Assembly: GCA_002422545.1 (NCBI GenBank)
Contig: DIWF01000025.1
Coordinates: 3,530-67,529, forward strand
DNA: 64,000 nucleotides
DNA from: Firmicutes bacterium UBA6113
GTDB lineage: Bacteria > Bacillota > Clostridia > Tissierellales > Sedimentibacteraceae
Reading direction: 5' to 3'
A program made the translations under genes and the position numbers. Position 1 is the stretch's first letter. Each line of letters opens with the position of its first letter. A model generated the notes under the pieces. That model searched no databases, had not been told where the DNA came from, and worked only from the letters and a program-made list of their open reading frames with translations. Shown here piece after piece: positions 40,478 through 49,100 of this stretch.

Positions 40478-41539
40478 ATGGGATTTTTCGATTTTTTCAC
40501 TCAAAAAATAGGCATAGATTTAGGAACTTCAAACACTTTGGTTTATGTGAGCAACAAGGGAATAACAGTAAATGAGCCGTCAGTGGTAGCCATCAACACA
40601 GGCTCCGATGAGGTGTGCGCTGTAGGGGAAAATGCAAAAGCAATGCTTGACAGAACTCCAAAGACAATCAATGCTGTAAGGCCTCTTCAAAACGGCGTTA
40701 TAGCTGATTTTGAAATCACAAGTGCCATGATTAAATATTTCATAAACAAGGCTTTAAACAAAAGGAGATTCATAAAAGCAAACATTGTTATTTGCTTACC
40801 GGTGGGAGTTACTTCAATTGAAAGAAAAGCCGTAGAAGATGTAGCCTACGATTCAGGGGCAAGGAAAGTTAAGCTTGTGGAAGAGCCCATGGCTGCTGCC
40901 ATAGGAGCCGGACTTCCTGTTGACCAGGCTGTTGGAAACATGATAATAGACATAGGCGGCGGGACAACAGAAATTGCCATAATTTCTCTGGGAGGAATAG
41001 TTGAAAGCGACTCATTAAGAATTGCCGGAGACGACATGGATGTGAACATAAAGGAATACATCAAGTTGAAGTACAAAATGGATATAGGCCTGGTTACATC
41101 AGAAAAAATAAAGATGGTTCTTGGAAACGCAAGCAAGGATTATTATGACAAAGGGCACAGATCAAGAAACAAAGCTAAAGACAATGATGAAAATACTGAT
41201 GAAAATGCAGATGTCTATTCACAGAGTATGGAGATAAGAGGAAGAGACATTGTTTCAGGACTTCCGCTTCACATAACTATAACAAGTGATGAAGTGAGAG
41301 AAGCAATAATTGAAACTGTAAACAGCATTGTTAACGCCATCAAAAGAGTATTGGAGAGAACACCTCCTGAACTTTCATCAGACATTTATTCAAACGGCAT
41401 ATATTTGACCGGCGGGGGAGCACTTCTTAAAGGACTTGACATTTACATAGAAAAAGAAACAGGACTAAAGGTTTATATAGCAGAAAACCCTCTTCAGTCC
41501 GTTGCTCTTGGAGCAGGCAAAATTTGTGAGGAAATGTAG
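40478..41539 (+). CDS. mreB: Rod shape-determining protein MreB with acidic insertion
   Basis: The 353-residue actin homologue has phosphate loops 'IGIDLGTSNTLVYV' and 'GNMIIDIGGGTTEIAIISLGG', the adenosine loop 'YLTGGGALLKGL' and 'LVEEPMAAAIGAGL'. It polymerises under the membrane and guides wall synthesis. Unusually, between 'KMVLGNAS' and 'MEIRGRDIVSGLP' there are about 32 residues (219-250, 'NKAKDNDENTDENADVYSQS') where Bacillus MreB has about eight. This adds an acidic loop of about 24 residues. It opens mreBCD with AAAGGA before the ATG. Confidence 0.94.
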   Translation: MGFFDFFTQKIGIDLGTSNTLVYVSNKGITVNEPSVVAINTGSDEVCAVGENAKAMLDRTPKTINAVRPLQNGVIADFEITSAMIKYFINKALNKRRFIKANIVICLPVGVTSIERKAVEDVAYDSGARKVKLVEEPMAAAIGAGLPVDQAVGNMIIDIGGGTTEIAIISLGGIVESDSLRIAGDDMDVNIKEYIKLKYKMDIGLVTSEKIKMVLGNASKDYYDKGHRSRNKAKDNDENTDENADVYSQSMEIRGRDIVSGLPLHITITSDEVREAIIETVNSIVNAIKRVLERTPPELSSDIYSNGIYLTGGGALLKGLDIYIEKETGLKVYIAENPLQSVALGAGKICEEM

Positions 41540-41548
41540 CGGTGAGAA

Positions 41549-42388
41549 ATGAATTTTATTAGGAAATATATCAGAAGGATATTGTTTTTGCTTACAATAT
41601 TTGTATTGATTATTATGATTGGTCTGTCTTCCATAGGAAGGGTTGATGACGTGAATTTAGGATTTCTTGGAAGCGTTGTGTCCGGATTTCAAAAACTCAC
41701 GTTCAACACAGGACAGACATTGACCAGTTCTTTTTATTCTGTTCAAGAAATTGTAAGAATGCGTGAAGAAAACATAATGCTCACGGACAATGTCCATGAA
41801 CTCAAGGAACAGGTCAGGCTGCTTGAAAACATAGTTAATAAGTCTGATGCTCTGGAAACAGAATATGAAATGAAAAAAAACCTTTCTTATGACTATACTG
41901 TTGGACAAGTAATCGCTCTGGATGATTCAAACTGGTTCAGCAGATTTACCATTGACAAGGGTACTGATGATGGATTGAAGGTCAATGACATTGTCATAAG
42001 CGCTGTTGAAACAGAAAAGGGTGTGGTGCAGATAGGTCTTGTGGGAATAGTTACAGAAACATCTTCCAACTGGTCAAAAGTAATTACAGTACTTGACGAA
42101 AGCTGTAAAATAAGCTTCAGAGACATTGACAGCGATGAAAGTGGAATTGTTCAAGGCAGCATTGACGGGACCGTAACGGGATACTTTTTCAACAGCAAAG
42201 CTGTAGCAAACAAGGATGATTTTCTTGTAACTTCAGGAATAGGGGAAGTGTATGTTCCTGACATATATATTGGAAATGTTACAGAGGTTGTTCCAACAAC
42301 AGATGCATCTACTCAGAGGATTGTAGTGGAACCTGCTGTGGAATTTACAAAACTCAGCAGAGTATATGTTCTCAAAGTAAACAGATAA
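41549..42388 (+). CDS. mreC: Rod shape-determining protein MreC
   Basis: The 279-residue protein has an N-terminal membrane helix (about 9-29), a coiled coil (about 65-105, 'REENIMLTDNVHELKEQVRLLENIVNKSD') and the two outer beta-barrels with 'DKGTDDGLKVNDIVI' and 'GIGEVYVPDIYIGNVTEV'. It scaffolds the elongasome with MreB, MreD and PBP2. It starts 9 bases after mreB. Confidence 0.95.
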   Translation: MNFIRKYIRRILFLLTIFVLIIMIGLSSIGRVDDVNLGFLGSVVSGFQKLTFNTGQTLTSSFYSVQEIVRMREENIMLTDNVHELKEQVRLLENIVNKSDALETEYEMKKNLSYDYTVGQVIALDDSNWFSRFTIDKGTDDGLKVNDIVISAVETEKGVVQIGLVGIVTETSSNWSKVITVLDESCKISFRDIDSDESGIVQGSIDGTVTGYFFNSKAVANKDDFLVTSGIGEVYVPDIYIGNVTEVVPTTDASTQRIVVEPAVEFTKLSRVYVLKVNR

Positions 42389-42425
42389 TGCAAAATGCAA
42401 GATGACAAGATGAAAGGTAGTAGAA

Positions 42426-42917
42426 ATGAAAAAATTCGGCATAATGGCTGCTATGGTTGCTGTGAGTTTTATTTTCCAAACATCCCTTTTCGGCTTTTTT
42501 AATATTTTTGGTACGATTCCAAATGTTTCATTGATATTGGTTGTAATATTTGCAATGATGACAGATGGTATCACGGGAGGAATATTAGGCATCATAACAG
42601 GAGTTTTATACGATGCAATGCTTTATGATGTTTTTGGAGTATACACATTGGTGTATTTTTTAATAGGAGCCGTCATAGGAAGCTACAGCGATAACATGAT
42701 GAGAGAAAATTATACTGCATACTGTGCTGTAACTACTGTCTCAACCATTGCAATGCACTTGTTGCTGTACTTTGTTTTGTATTTTTTAAAATACAGCGTG
42801 GGAAATGCAGCATTTATTTTTAAAAGCATCTTTGTTGAAGCTGCGCTTAACACGGTGCTTGTTATTTTTGTATTGAAATTGATAGTCTTCATATTCAACA
42901 AACTGAATATGAAGTAA
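42426..42917 (+). CDS. mreD: Rod shape-determining protein MreD
   Basis: The 163-residue protein has five or six hydrophobic segments, including 'FQTSLFGFFNIFGTIPNVSLILVVIFAMMTDGITGGILGIITGVLYDAM', the MreD pattern. It is the membrane partner of MreC. It lies between mreC and the PBP2 gene with a 37-base gap from mreC. Confidence 0.9.
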   Translation: MKKFGIMAAMVAVSFIFQTSLFGFFNIFGTIPNVSLILVVIFAMMTDGITGGILGIITGVLYDAMLYDVFGVYTLVYFLIGAVIGSYSDNMMRENYTAYCAVTTVSTIAMHLLLYFVLYFLKYSVGNAAFIFKSIFVEAALNTVLVIFVLKLIVFIFNKLNMK

Positions 42918-42937
42918 GGAAAGTGTAGAGGTGCAAA

Positions 42938-45900
42938 TTGAATTTACAGAAGTTTTTTACAAACAGATTCAATATTTTATACATGGTGATTGTCTTGATG
43001 CTTTGTCTCCTTGGATTCAGAATGGCCGTGTTGACCATTGTTGAAGGCGAGGAATACAGAGAGACTGCTGATATAAAAAAAATCAAGGACATACCGGTTA
43101 AGGCGCCCAGAGGCAAGATATACGACAGAAACGGAAATGTGCTGGCTGACAATGTATCAAGCTTTACGGTGCAGATGTACACTGATGAGATAGATGGCAA
43201 AAACTTCATTGAAGTTGCACAAATATTGTCTTCAATTCTGGACCAAAACGGCGAAAAGCCAATAGATGAATTCCCTATTGAGCTGGACACTTTCGAGTAT
43301 GTAGACGAAAACCTTGAAAAAATGCAAGTTGTTTCATCTAATCCTGAAAGTCAGGATTTTGAAGATGAAAATTTTCAAGCTGTTACTTATACTACGGCTG
43401 AAGAAAAGGCAATCAAATCAGTTGCAGAAAATCTGAAGGACTGGCTTAATTTCAGCATAAAGATTTATGGTGAAGATTTCAGTCCAAAGCCGGCTGTATT
43501 AAACGCTGTTTTAAAAGACATCAATGCTCCTATTAAACTTGTTGACGGTAATTTTGTTTTTGATGAAACAATTTTAAATCCTGTATCGGATGCTTTAGAA
43601 AATCAGGAACATAAACCTCAAGCACAGGAACCCGTGCAGCAAGGAACACCGGAACAAAATCAAGAAACGCAAACAACAGATCCTTTAAAGGTTTGGAAGA
43701 CAGAGCAAGGCATGAATGAAAATCTTACGGCTGATGAAGTTGTAAAAGAACTGCTTCTTAAAAACAGCAAGTATTTAAACACATTGTTCTCTAATTCCAA
43801 AATCAGGCGTATGTCCTATGAATTTCTCAAGGAGAGAAACCTTGCAGCAAACATCACGCTTGTGGATTATTCCTTTGTCCAGGATGAGGAATACAAAAAT
43901 ATAAAAAGAAACCTTAATTTAAACCATGAAGAAATAACCATGGACACAACTGCAAAAGACGACTTTGTGCTAATGACCATGAAGTATTCCATAGACAACC
44001 TTCTTCAGGCTGTGTATCAGTCAGGAAACGAAAAAATGATTCCTGGGGCCATTCTTATTGAAAGGCTTAAGGAAATATATCCCGATTTACCTGTTCAGGC
44101 AGTGGAAAACGGCGAGTTTGTTTCATTTGAGTTCACTGACGAAGAAATAAAGAACAAATATCTGAATCAGCAGCATCTTGATACATCAACAACAGCTTAT
44201 GATTTCATCAAGGAAACTGCATTTAAAAACTATGATGTTCTTTACAATTTAATAACTGATGAAGCTGTGAAATATTATGCTCAGGTGGAACTGTTGAAAT
44301 ATGAAAACCCGTACATTTCCATAGCTGAGTGGGAATACACACCTTTCAGGGACAAAAGAAACTGGATCAATAAAAATGTTAAGATTGAAGACGACACAGA
44401 TGATGTTAAAAACTATTCTGCTGAGGAAGTTTACGCAATGCTTCGTGAATCTCTTGAAATAAGCAGTGATATAAATGATTACGAAATGCGAAACATTCTG
44501 GTCTTAAGGGAGCGCTACAACAAAACAAGCTACCTTTCTTATCATCCTGTTGATATATGCTACAGCATTTCCGAGAAGACTGTGGCCATGATTTCCGAAA
44601 GATCTCATGAGCTTAACGGTATCAATGTTGAAATAGAACCTTTAAGATATTATCCTGGATATGATACAGCAGCCCATGTGCTTGGATACCTCGGTAAAAT
44701 CGCACAGGATTATGAAGTGCAGGACTATGTAGTTGACAAAGGCTACAGCACTGACGACATAATAGGAAAAACCGGTCTTGAAGAAAAGTTTGAAGATTAT
44801 TTAAGAGGAGAAAAGGGAAAGAAGACAGTTGAAGTAAACAATGTGGGAAAGACTATAAGATCAGTGTCCAGCCAGGCTCCTGTTCCGGGTGATGATTTGT
44901 ACCTGACAATAGACTCAAGATTACAAAAAAATGCAGAGGAATCCCTCAAGAAAGGACTTGAACAAATTCAGGCAGGAGGGGTTTTTGAAAGCGAATGGGG
45001 AAATTTTAAATTTACAGACCAGTATAAAAATGCCCAGTCAGGCGCATTGGTAGTTCTTGATGTTAAGACTGGAGAGGTTTTGGCTCTGGCCAATTACCCG
45101 TCCTATGACCTTAACATGTTTTCTACTGGAATTTCCAGTGAAGACTGGAACAGCCTAATGAATGATTCAAAGAATCCACTGGCCCCAAGACCGCTTTACA
45201 ACATTGCCATGCTCACTGCAATTCAGCCCGGTTCCACATTTAAAATGGTAACTTCTCTTGCTGCACTGGAAAAAGGTGTGGATCCCAACACCACAGTGTA
45301 CTGTGCAGGAACCATGGAAGTGGGAGACAGACATTTTAGCTGCTGGATATACAACATGTTTGGAGGAGCGCACGGTTCCCAGACAATGTATGAAGCAATA
45401 ATGAATTCATGCAACTTTTACTTTTACACAACAGTCCTGGGAGAAAATCTGGCAACAGGCCAGGCCCACACTGTGAAGGTAGATGCTGAAGATATTATAG
45501 AAATGGCTGATAAGCTTGGCCTTGACGATAAAACAGGAATTGAAATTGACATTCCTCAGGAAGCTTCAGGAGGAGCTCCAAGCATTGAAGGCAAAAAACT
45601 TAACATCAGAGTATATTTAAGAATTTTCCTCGAAGCAAACATTGAAAAATATCTGGAAGACGGATATTCAATTGATGCCGGCATGAAAAATGAAATAGTT
45701 GAAGAAATAGTAAGTTGGATTGACAGAGATGAACCCATGACAAGGGGCGAAGTTTACGACGGTTTGGTTGCATTGAAACTTAATCCTGAGAAGACAAATG
45801 ACTATAATGTTCCGCTGGTTGACATACTCAAGTATTCATATATCAATCAGGCTGTATGGAACGTTGGAGACAACTTAAACATAAGCATAGGCCAGGGAAA

Positions 45901-46369
45901 CAACTCTTATACAACATTGCAGATGGCTAATTATGTGGCTACAATTGCAAACGGAGGCTATAGAAGAAATGTAAGCCTCATCAAGGAAATAAAATCTTAC
46001 GACGGCAGCAATTCTGATTATGTTCCTTTAAGAGAATCTGAAAGAATAGAGCTTTCCGACTACAGCCACCTGGATGTGGTAAAGGAAGGAATGAGAATGG
46101 TTTCTGAAAATGACAGTGCAAAGCCTTATGCTAAATTCCCTGTACAGGTAGGAAGCAAGACAGGAACAGCTCAAAAGGAAGGAACAAATCCCGATACCGG
46201 TGAGCCATATGCTGATTTTGCATGGTACGTTGCTTTTGCGCCATATGACGACCCGCAAATAGCAGTTGCCTGCGTGTTGTTTGAAGGAGGCTCAGGCCGT
46301 TATCCTACTCCTATTGTACGAGAAGTGATAGGTGAATATCTTAAAATAACAAATCAAGCAAATCAATAA
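42938..46369 (+). CDS. mrdA: Class B penicillin-binding protein 2, extra-large
   Basis: The 1143-residue transpeptidase starts at TTG 42938 behind AGAGGTG. A single helix (about 12-32) leads to 'PVKAPRGKIYDRNGNVLADN', a hugely enlarged dimerisation/pedestal region (about 90-620, including a Gln/Glu/Pro linker near 230), and a transpeptidase domain (about 660-1135). Active motifs are 'QPGSTFKMV' (Ser766), 'MNSCNFYFY' (SxN) and 'GSKTGTAQ' (Lys1074). It crosslinks peptidoglycan during elongation. PBP2 is usually 600-750 residues, up to about 950 in some clostridia, so about 400 residues are extra. It follows mreBCD. Confidence 0.93.
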   Translation: MNLQKFFTNRFNILYMVIVLMLCLLGFRMAVLTIVEGEEYRETADIKKIKDIPVKAPRGKIYDRNGNVLADNVSSFTVQMYTDEIDGKNFIEVAQILSSILDQNGEKPIDEFPIELDTFEYVDENLEKMQVVSSNPESQDFEDENFQAVTYTTAEEKAIKSVAENLKDWLNFSIKIYGEDFSPKPAVLNAVLKDINAPIKLVDGNFVFDETILNPVSDALENQEHKPQAQEPVQQGTPEQNQETQTTDPLKVWKTEQGMNENLTADEVVKELLLKNSKYLNTLFSNSKIRRMSYEFLKERNLAANITLVDYSFVQDEEYKNIKRNLNLNHEEITMDTTAKDDFVLMTMKYSIDNLLQAVYQSGNEKMIPGAILIERLKEIYPDLPVQAVENGEFVSFEFTDEEIKNKYLNQQHLDTSTTAYDFIKETAFKNYDVLYNLITDEAVKYYAQVELLKYENPYISIAEWEYTPFRDKRNWINKNVKIEDDTDDVKNYSAEEVYAMLRESLEISSDINDYEMRNILVLRERYNKTSYLSYHPVDICYSISEKTVAMISERSHELNGINVEIEPLRYYPGYDTAAHVLGYLGKIAQDYEVQDYVVDKGYSTDDIIGKTGLEEKFEDYLRGEKGKKTVEVNNVGKTIRSVSSQAPVPGDDLYLTIDSRLQKNAEESLKKGLEQIQAGGVFESEWGNFKFTDQYKNAQSGALVVLDVKTGEVLALANYPSYDLNMFSTGISSEDWNSLMNDSKNPLAPRPLYNIAMLTAIQPGSTFKMVTSLAALEKGVDPNTTVYCAGTMEVGDRHFSCWIYNMFGGAHGSQTMYEAIMNSCNFYFYTTVLGENLATGQAHTVKVDAEDIIEMADKLGLDDKTGIEIDIPQEASGGAPSIEGKKLNIRVYLRIFLEANIEKYLEDGYSIDAGMKNEIVEEIVSWIDRDEPMTRGEVYDGLVALKLNPEKTNDYNVPLVDILKYSYINQAVWNVGDNLNISIGQGNNSYTTLQMANYVATIANGGYRRNVSLIKEIKSYDGSNSDYVPLRESERIELSDYSHLDVVKEGMRMVSENDSAKPYAKFPVQVGSKTGTAQKEGTNPDTGEPYADFAWYVAFAPYDDPQIAVACVLFEGGSGRYPTPIVREVIGEYLKITNQANQ

Positions 46370-46373
46370 ATCA

Positions 46374-46461
46374 AATTAAGAATTAAGAGTTAAGAATTAA
46401 ATGTTAGGATTTGCCATGGGGCAAATCCTAACATCAATTCTTCATTTTTCATTCTTCATTA
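46374..46461. repeat. Palindromic MITE-like repeat
   Basis: A 15-bp perfect stem (46401-46415 with 46420-46434, loop ATGG) is flanked by 'AATTAAGAATTAAGAGTTAA' on the left and the related inverted tract 'TTCATTTTTCATTCTTCATT' on the right. It fills the gap between mrdA and the MinD-like gene. There is no T-tail. It looks like a small non-autonomous repeat. Confidence 0.55.
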
Positions 46462-46480
46462 TTTTAGAAGGGGTGACAGA

Positions 46481-47179
46481 ATGGGCAGAGTTGTTTTAGT
46501 CGGTTCACAGAAAAGCGAAATTGGAAGCACTGTATTGAGCATCAAAATGGGAATTGAACTGTCCCAAGGCGGAAAAAAGGTTCTTCTTGCAGATTTGTCA
46601 GGCGGGAAGAAGAAAATGTCGGAATATCTCAAGGTAAATGAAGATATTATCTACGACATAAAGGATGTTCTTGACGACACATGTTCTCTTGAACAGTCTG
46701 TCATAGAAGTTGTTGAGAATTTAAATCTTGCACCGTACCCAAGAATTCATGGGAAATTAGATGACATTAAAAAGGAAAAATTTTCAAAGCTTATTAATGA
46801 AGCTAAAACATCTTACGATTATGTAATTGCCGATATAGGAAAATTTTCTTTAAGCTTCATTGATTTTAACCTGGCGGACATGGCAGTGGACTTAAACAAC
46901 AACGATTTTTCTTGCGTTAGAGAAATTAATAATGACAAGAGCATTGCAGAAATGTCAGGACTTAAAAATTTTACAGCTGTAATCAACAAGTTCAACAAAA
47001 AAAATGCGGTACACGGAACAATGATGAAATTAAAAGACATACAAAGAATGGCAATGATAAAGCCTGTTGTAATAGAAGAAAACATAAAATTCGTTGGTAT
47101 GGACAGCTACTTCCTCTTTGGTACCGAAGATAATTCATTTCAAAGAGCTGCAAAAAACATATTGTCAAAAATAAATTAA
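46481..47179 (+). CDS. MinD/ParA-like protein with broken P-loop
   Basis: The 232-residue protein aligns with MinD over its length ('KMGIELSQGGKKVLLADLSGG', 'NEDIIYDIKDVLDD', 'SYDYVIADIGKF'), but the deviant Walker A reads 'SQKSEIGST' where MinD has G-K-G-G-V-G-K-T. The signature Lys11 is kept and the catalytic P-loop Lys is replaced by Ser; the second Asp of the A' motif is also lost (LADLS for LVDTD). ATP hydrolysis is unlikely. No C-terminal amphipathic membrane helix is obvious. It stands where minC-minD sit in the Bacillus order mreBCD-minCD-spoIVFAB; minC is absent. AGAAGGGGTG precedes the ATG. Confidence 0.8.
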   Translation: MGRVVLVGSQKSEIGSTVLSIKMGIELSQGGKKVLLADLSGGKKKMSEYLKVNEDIIYDIKDVLDDTCSLEQSVIEVVENLNLAPYPRIHGKLDDIKKEKFSKLINEAKTSYDYVIADIGKFSLSFIDFNLADMAVDLNNNDFSCVREINNDKSIAEMSGLKNFTAVINKFNKKNAVHGTMMKLKDIQRMAMIKPVVIEENIKFVGMDSYFLFGTEDNSFQRAAKNILSKIN

Positions 47180-47181
47180 CA

Positions 47182-47213
47182 AAAAAACTTTTGCCCATGC
47201 AAAAGTTTTTTAT
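47182..47213 (+). terminator. Terminator between the MinD-like gene and spoIVFA
   Basis: AAAACTTTTGC pairs with GCAAAAGTTTT around CCAT, then a T-run. It separates the shape operon from the sporulation genes. Confidence 0.85.
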
Positions 47214-47266
47214 TTTGTAATAAAGCTTGTAACATTTTAATAATATGTAGTGAAGGGGTGGGTGAA

Positions 47267-47899
47267 ATGAATAAAATAACAAGAAAAAGAATCAACATTA
47301 AAAGGAAAGAAAACATAAACAAAAAATTGGTGCTTCAGGTAATTTTCAGCATTGTCTTGGTGGCCGCGGTTATAGTTACAAAAAACATCGATTCAGAAGC
47401 CTCCAGGAAGTTTATTGATGCAGCTGACCAAAAAATAACCCAAAGTTTGAATTTGAAGGAAGTAAAAAGCACCGTATGGGATGCAGCTCTCAGCATAAAA
47501 AGCCGTCTGCCTTTTATCAACGGCAAAGCTTCTGATTTTGCAGCTCCTGTAAGCGGCAAAATTTACAAGGAGTACGGGATCAATAAAGGTACAGATGCTA
47601 ATTATTACAATCACGGATTGGACATAATCTCCAACACTCAATCTGTCAAGTCCATATCTAATGGTACGGTTGTTCAACTGGGGAACAACGAAAAGCTGTC
47701 TGACTACGTTGTTGTCGAAAGCAAAGGTAAGACAATCATATACGGACAAATAAAGGAATCTTTCGTAGCTGAAGGAGAACAAGTTGCTGCAGGAGACGTA
47801 ATTGCTGCCTTAAATGAAGAAAACATGATGCTTCACCTTGAAGTGTGGGAGGACGGAGAATCTGTCAACCCTGCTAAGCTATTTGACATAGACAATTAG
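47267..47899 (+). CDS. spoIVFA: Stage IV sporulation protein FA-like (non-catalytic M23/LytM protein)
   Basis: The 210-residue protein has a basic N-terminus, one membrane helix (about 23-42) and an outer LytM/M23 domain (about 95-208). 'YYNHGLDI' keeps the first His and Asp zinc ligands and 'MMLHLEVW' one His of the last motif, but the middle catalytic His is replaced ('IIYGQI'). This matches SpoIVFA, which holds SpoIVFB inactive in the outer forespore membrane, rather than an active endopeptidase. ATG 47267 lies behind AAGGGGTGGG. spoIVFB follows 12 bases later. Confidence 0.8.
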   Translation: MNKITRKRINIKRKENINKKLVLQVIFSIVLVAAVIVTKNIDSEASRKFIDAADQKITQSLNLKEVKSTVWDAALSIKSRLPFINGKASDFAAPVSGKIYKEYGINKGTDANYYNHGLDIISNTQSVKSISNGTVVQLGNNEKLSDYVVVESKGKTIIYGQIKESFVAEGEQVAAGDVIAALNEENMMLHLEVWEDGESVNPAKLFDIDN

Positions 47900-47911
47900 C
47901 CCTAAGGGGAA

Positions 47912-48427
47912 ATGCTGGTTATTATAGCATTGGCAGCTCATGAGGCAGCCCATTTGTTTTCCGCAGTCTTGCTGAACATAAAATTTGACAAGGTGAAAAT
48001 AACGCTGTTCGGATTCACTTTTAATGCAGATTTAGAAAGTTCAAGTTTTTTAAAGAAGCTGATTTTGTTCGTGTCAGGACCAGTGTGCAATGCATGCCTC
48101 TACTTAGGATTTCGCAATTCTAACTACAGCGATTTTGCAAATATTAACTTATTTCTGGCATGCATTAACATGATCCCAATTGTTCCCTTGGACGGAGGAA
48201 ATTTATGCAAATCTTTATTTGAATTGTTTTTGGATATGAAGACGCTTTGCAGGTACATGATAATGACAAACACATTTTTTATTGTGTGTTTTCTTACCAT
48301 AATTTACATTTACAAAAACTACATCTATTTTTTGTTGATTGTGATGGCTCTTAAAGGTATAATTGAAGAAAACAGGAACATGCTGGAAAAAAGCATACGA
48401 TTAAACTACAGAAACATGAAATACTAG
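47912..48427 (+). CDS. spoIVFB: Stage IV sporulation protein FB-like intramembrane protease
   Basis: The 171-residue membrane metalloprotease (M50, site-2 protease) has 'ALAAHEAAHLFSAVLL' (HExxH) at residues 10-14 and 'NMIPIVPLDGGNL' (NxxPxxxLDGG) near 90, and four or so helices. SpoIVFB cuts the pro-sequence of pro-SigK, encoded at 8.5-9.2 kb. The protein begins only nine residues before HExxH: an in-frame TAA at 47903 rules out a longer start, so it lacks the usual first membrane helix and the C-terminal CBS domain. The AAGGGG site is very close to the ATG. Confidence 0.85.
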   Translation: MLVIIALAAHEAAHLFSAVLLNIKFDKVKITLFGFTFNADLESSSFLKKLILFVSGPVCNACLYLGFRNSNYSDFANINLFLACINMIPIVPLDGGNLCKSLFELFLDMKTLCRYMIMTNTFFIVCFLTIIYIYKNYIYFLLIVMALKGIIEENRNMLEKSIRLNYRNMKY

Positions 48428-48440
48428 GTGCGGAGGAAAA

Positions 48441-48977
48441 ATGATTTCTAAAAACATTGAATTGAGAAAAAGTACATTTGATGACTGCATATATTTTTCT
48501 CGATGGGAAGAACAAGATTACATCAAGGAATTTCTGACTATAAATGAGGAACGTTCCTATGAGGATGTTGTCCGTGAATTCATCACAAGAGAAAAAGATC
48601 CGTCAAAAGAGCAATATACTATTGTTCATAATGTGACAGGCAATACAATTGGGAGAGTATATTTGTCTAATATTTCAAATTCTTCTAATTCCATGGACAT
48701 TACCAGAATTTACATTGGTGAAAAAGATTTTCTTGGTATGGGCTATGGAAGGGAAGCCATGGTAATGCTTCTTGATTACTGCTTCAATTCTCTTAACATG
48801 GAGAGAGTAACACTTGACCATTACACGGGTAACAAGGCTTCTTTGCTTTACATTGATCTTGGTTTCAAATATGAAGGAATAATGAGAAATGCAGCAAAAA
48901 AAGACAATAAGTATTATGACTTACACCTGATGTCCATATTAAAGGAAGAATATAATCAAATTATTCAAAAAATATAA
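48441..48977 (+). CDS. GNAT-family N-acetyltransferase
   Basis: The 178-residue protein is a RimJ/RimL-type GNAT: 'IELRKSTFDDCIYFSRWE', the acetyl-CoA loop 'EKDFLGMGYGREAMVMLLDYCFNSLNMERVTLDHYTGNKASLLYIDLGFKYEG'. Members acetylate N-termini of proteins or small amines. GCGGAGG precedes the ATG 13 bases after spoIVFB. No substrate clue is available. Confidence 0.88.
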   Translation: MISKNIELRKSTFDDCIYFSRWEEQDYIKEFLTINEERSYEDVVREFITREKDPSKEQYTIVHNVTGNTIGRVYLSNISNSSNSMDITRIYIGEKDFLGMGYGREAMVMLLDYCFNSLNMERVTLDHYTGNKASLLYIDLGFKYEGIMRNAAKKDNKYYDLHLMSILKEEYNQIIQKI

Positions 48978-48985
48978 AAAAATAT

Positions 48986-49013
48986 TTGAAATAATTGAAA
49001 TATCGGTTATAAT
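48986..49013 (+). promoter_or_regulatory. Promoter of a possible small RNA
   Basis: TTGAAA (48986-48991), a 16-bp spacer and TATAAT (49008-49013) lie after the GNAT gene and lead only into a terminator about 75 bases on. Confidence 0.5.
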
Positions 49014-49019
49014 ATAATT

Positions 49020-49099
49020 ACATTTGTAAATGAGAATTTATAAATGCCTCTTAAATTTTTTGCCTCAAGCCGTGGTTATCCACGGCTTGCCCTTTTTTT
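49020..49099 (+). ncRNA. Candidate small RNA
   Basis: Between the promoter at 48986-49013 and a strong terminator there is an about 80-nt unit without a convincing gene. It could be a stand-alone sRNA or just the 3' end of the GNAT transcript with a chance promoter. A 50-codon frame starting at 49032 runs through the terminator and looks non-coding. Confidence 0.35.
49066..49098 (+). terminator. Strong intrinsic terminator
   Basis: CAAGCCGTGG pairs perfectly with CCACGGCTTG around TTAT, then CCC and seven T. Confidence 0.9.
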
Positions 49100-49100
49100 G

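Noticed and set aside
47267..47899. Active M23 endopeptidase
   Set aside because: The middle catalytic His is replaced by Gln and the gene is adjacent to spoIVFB, so a SpoIVFA-like role fits better.
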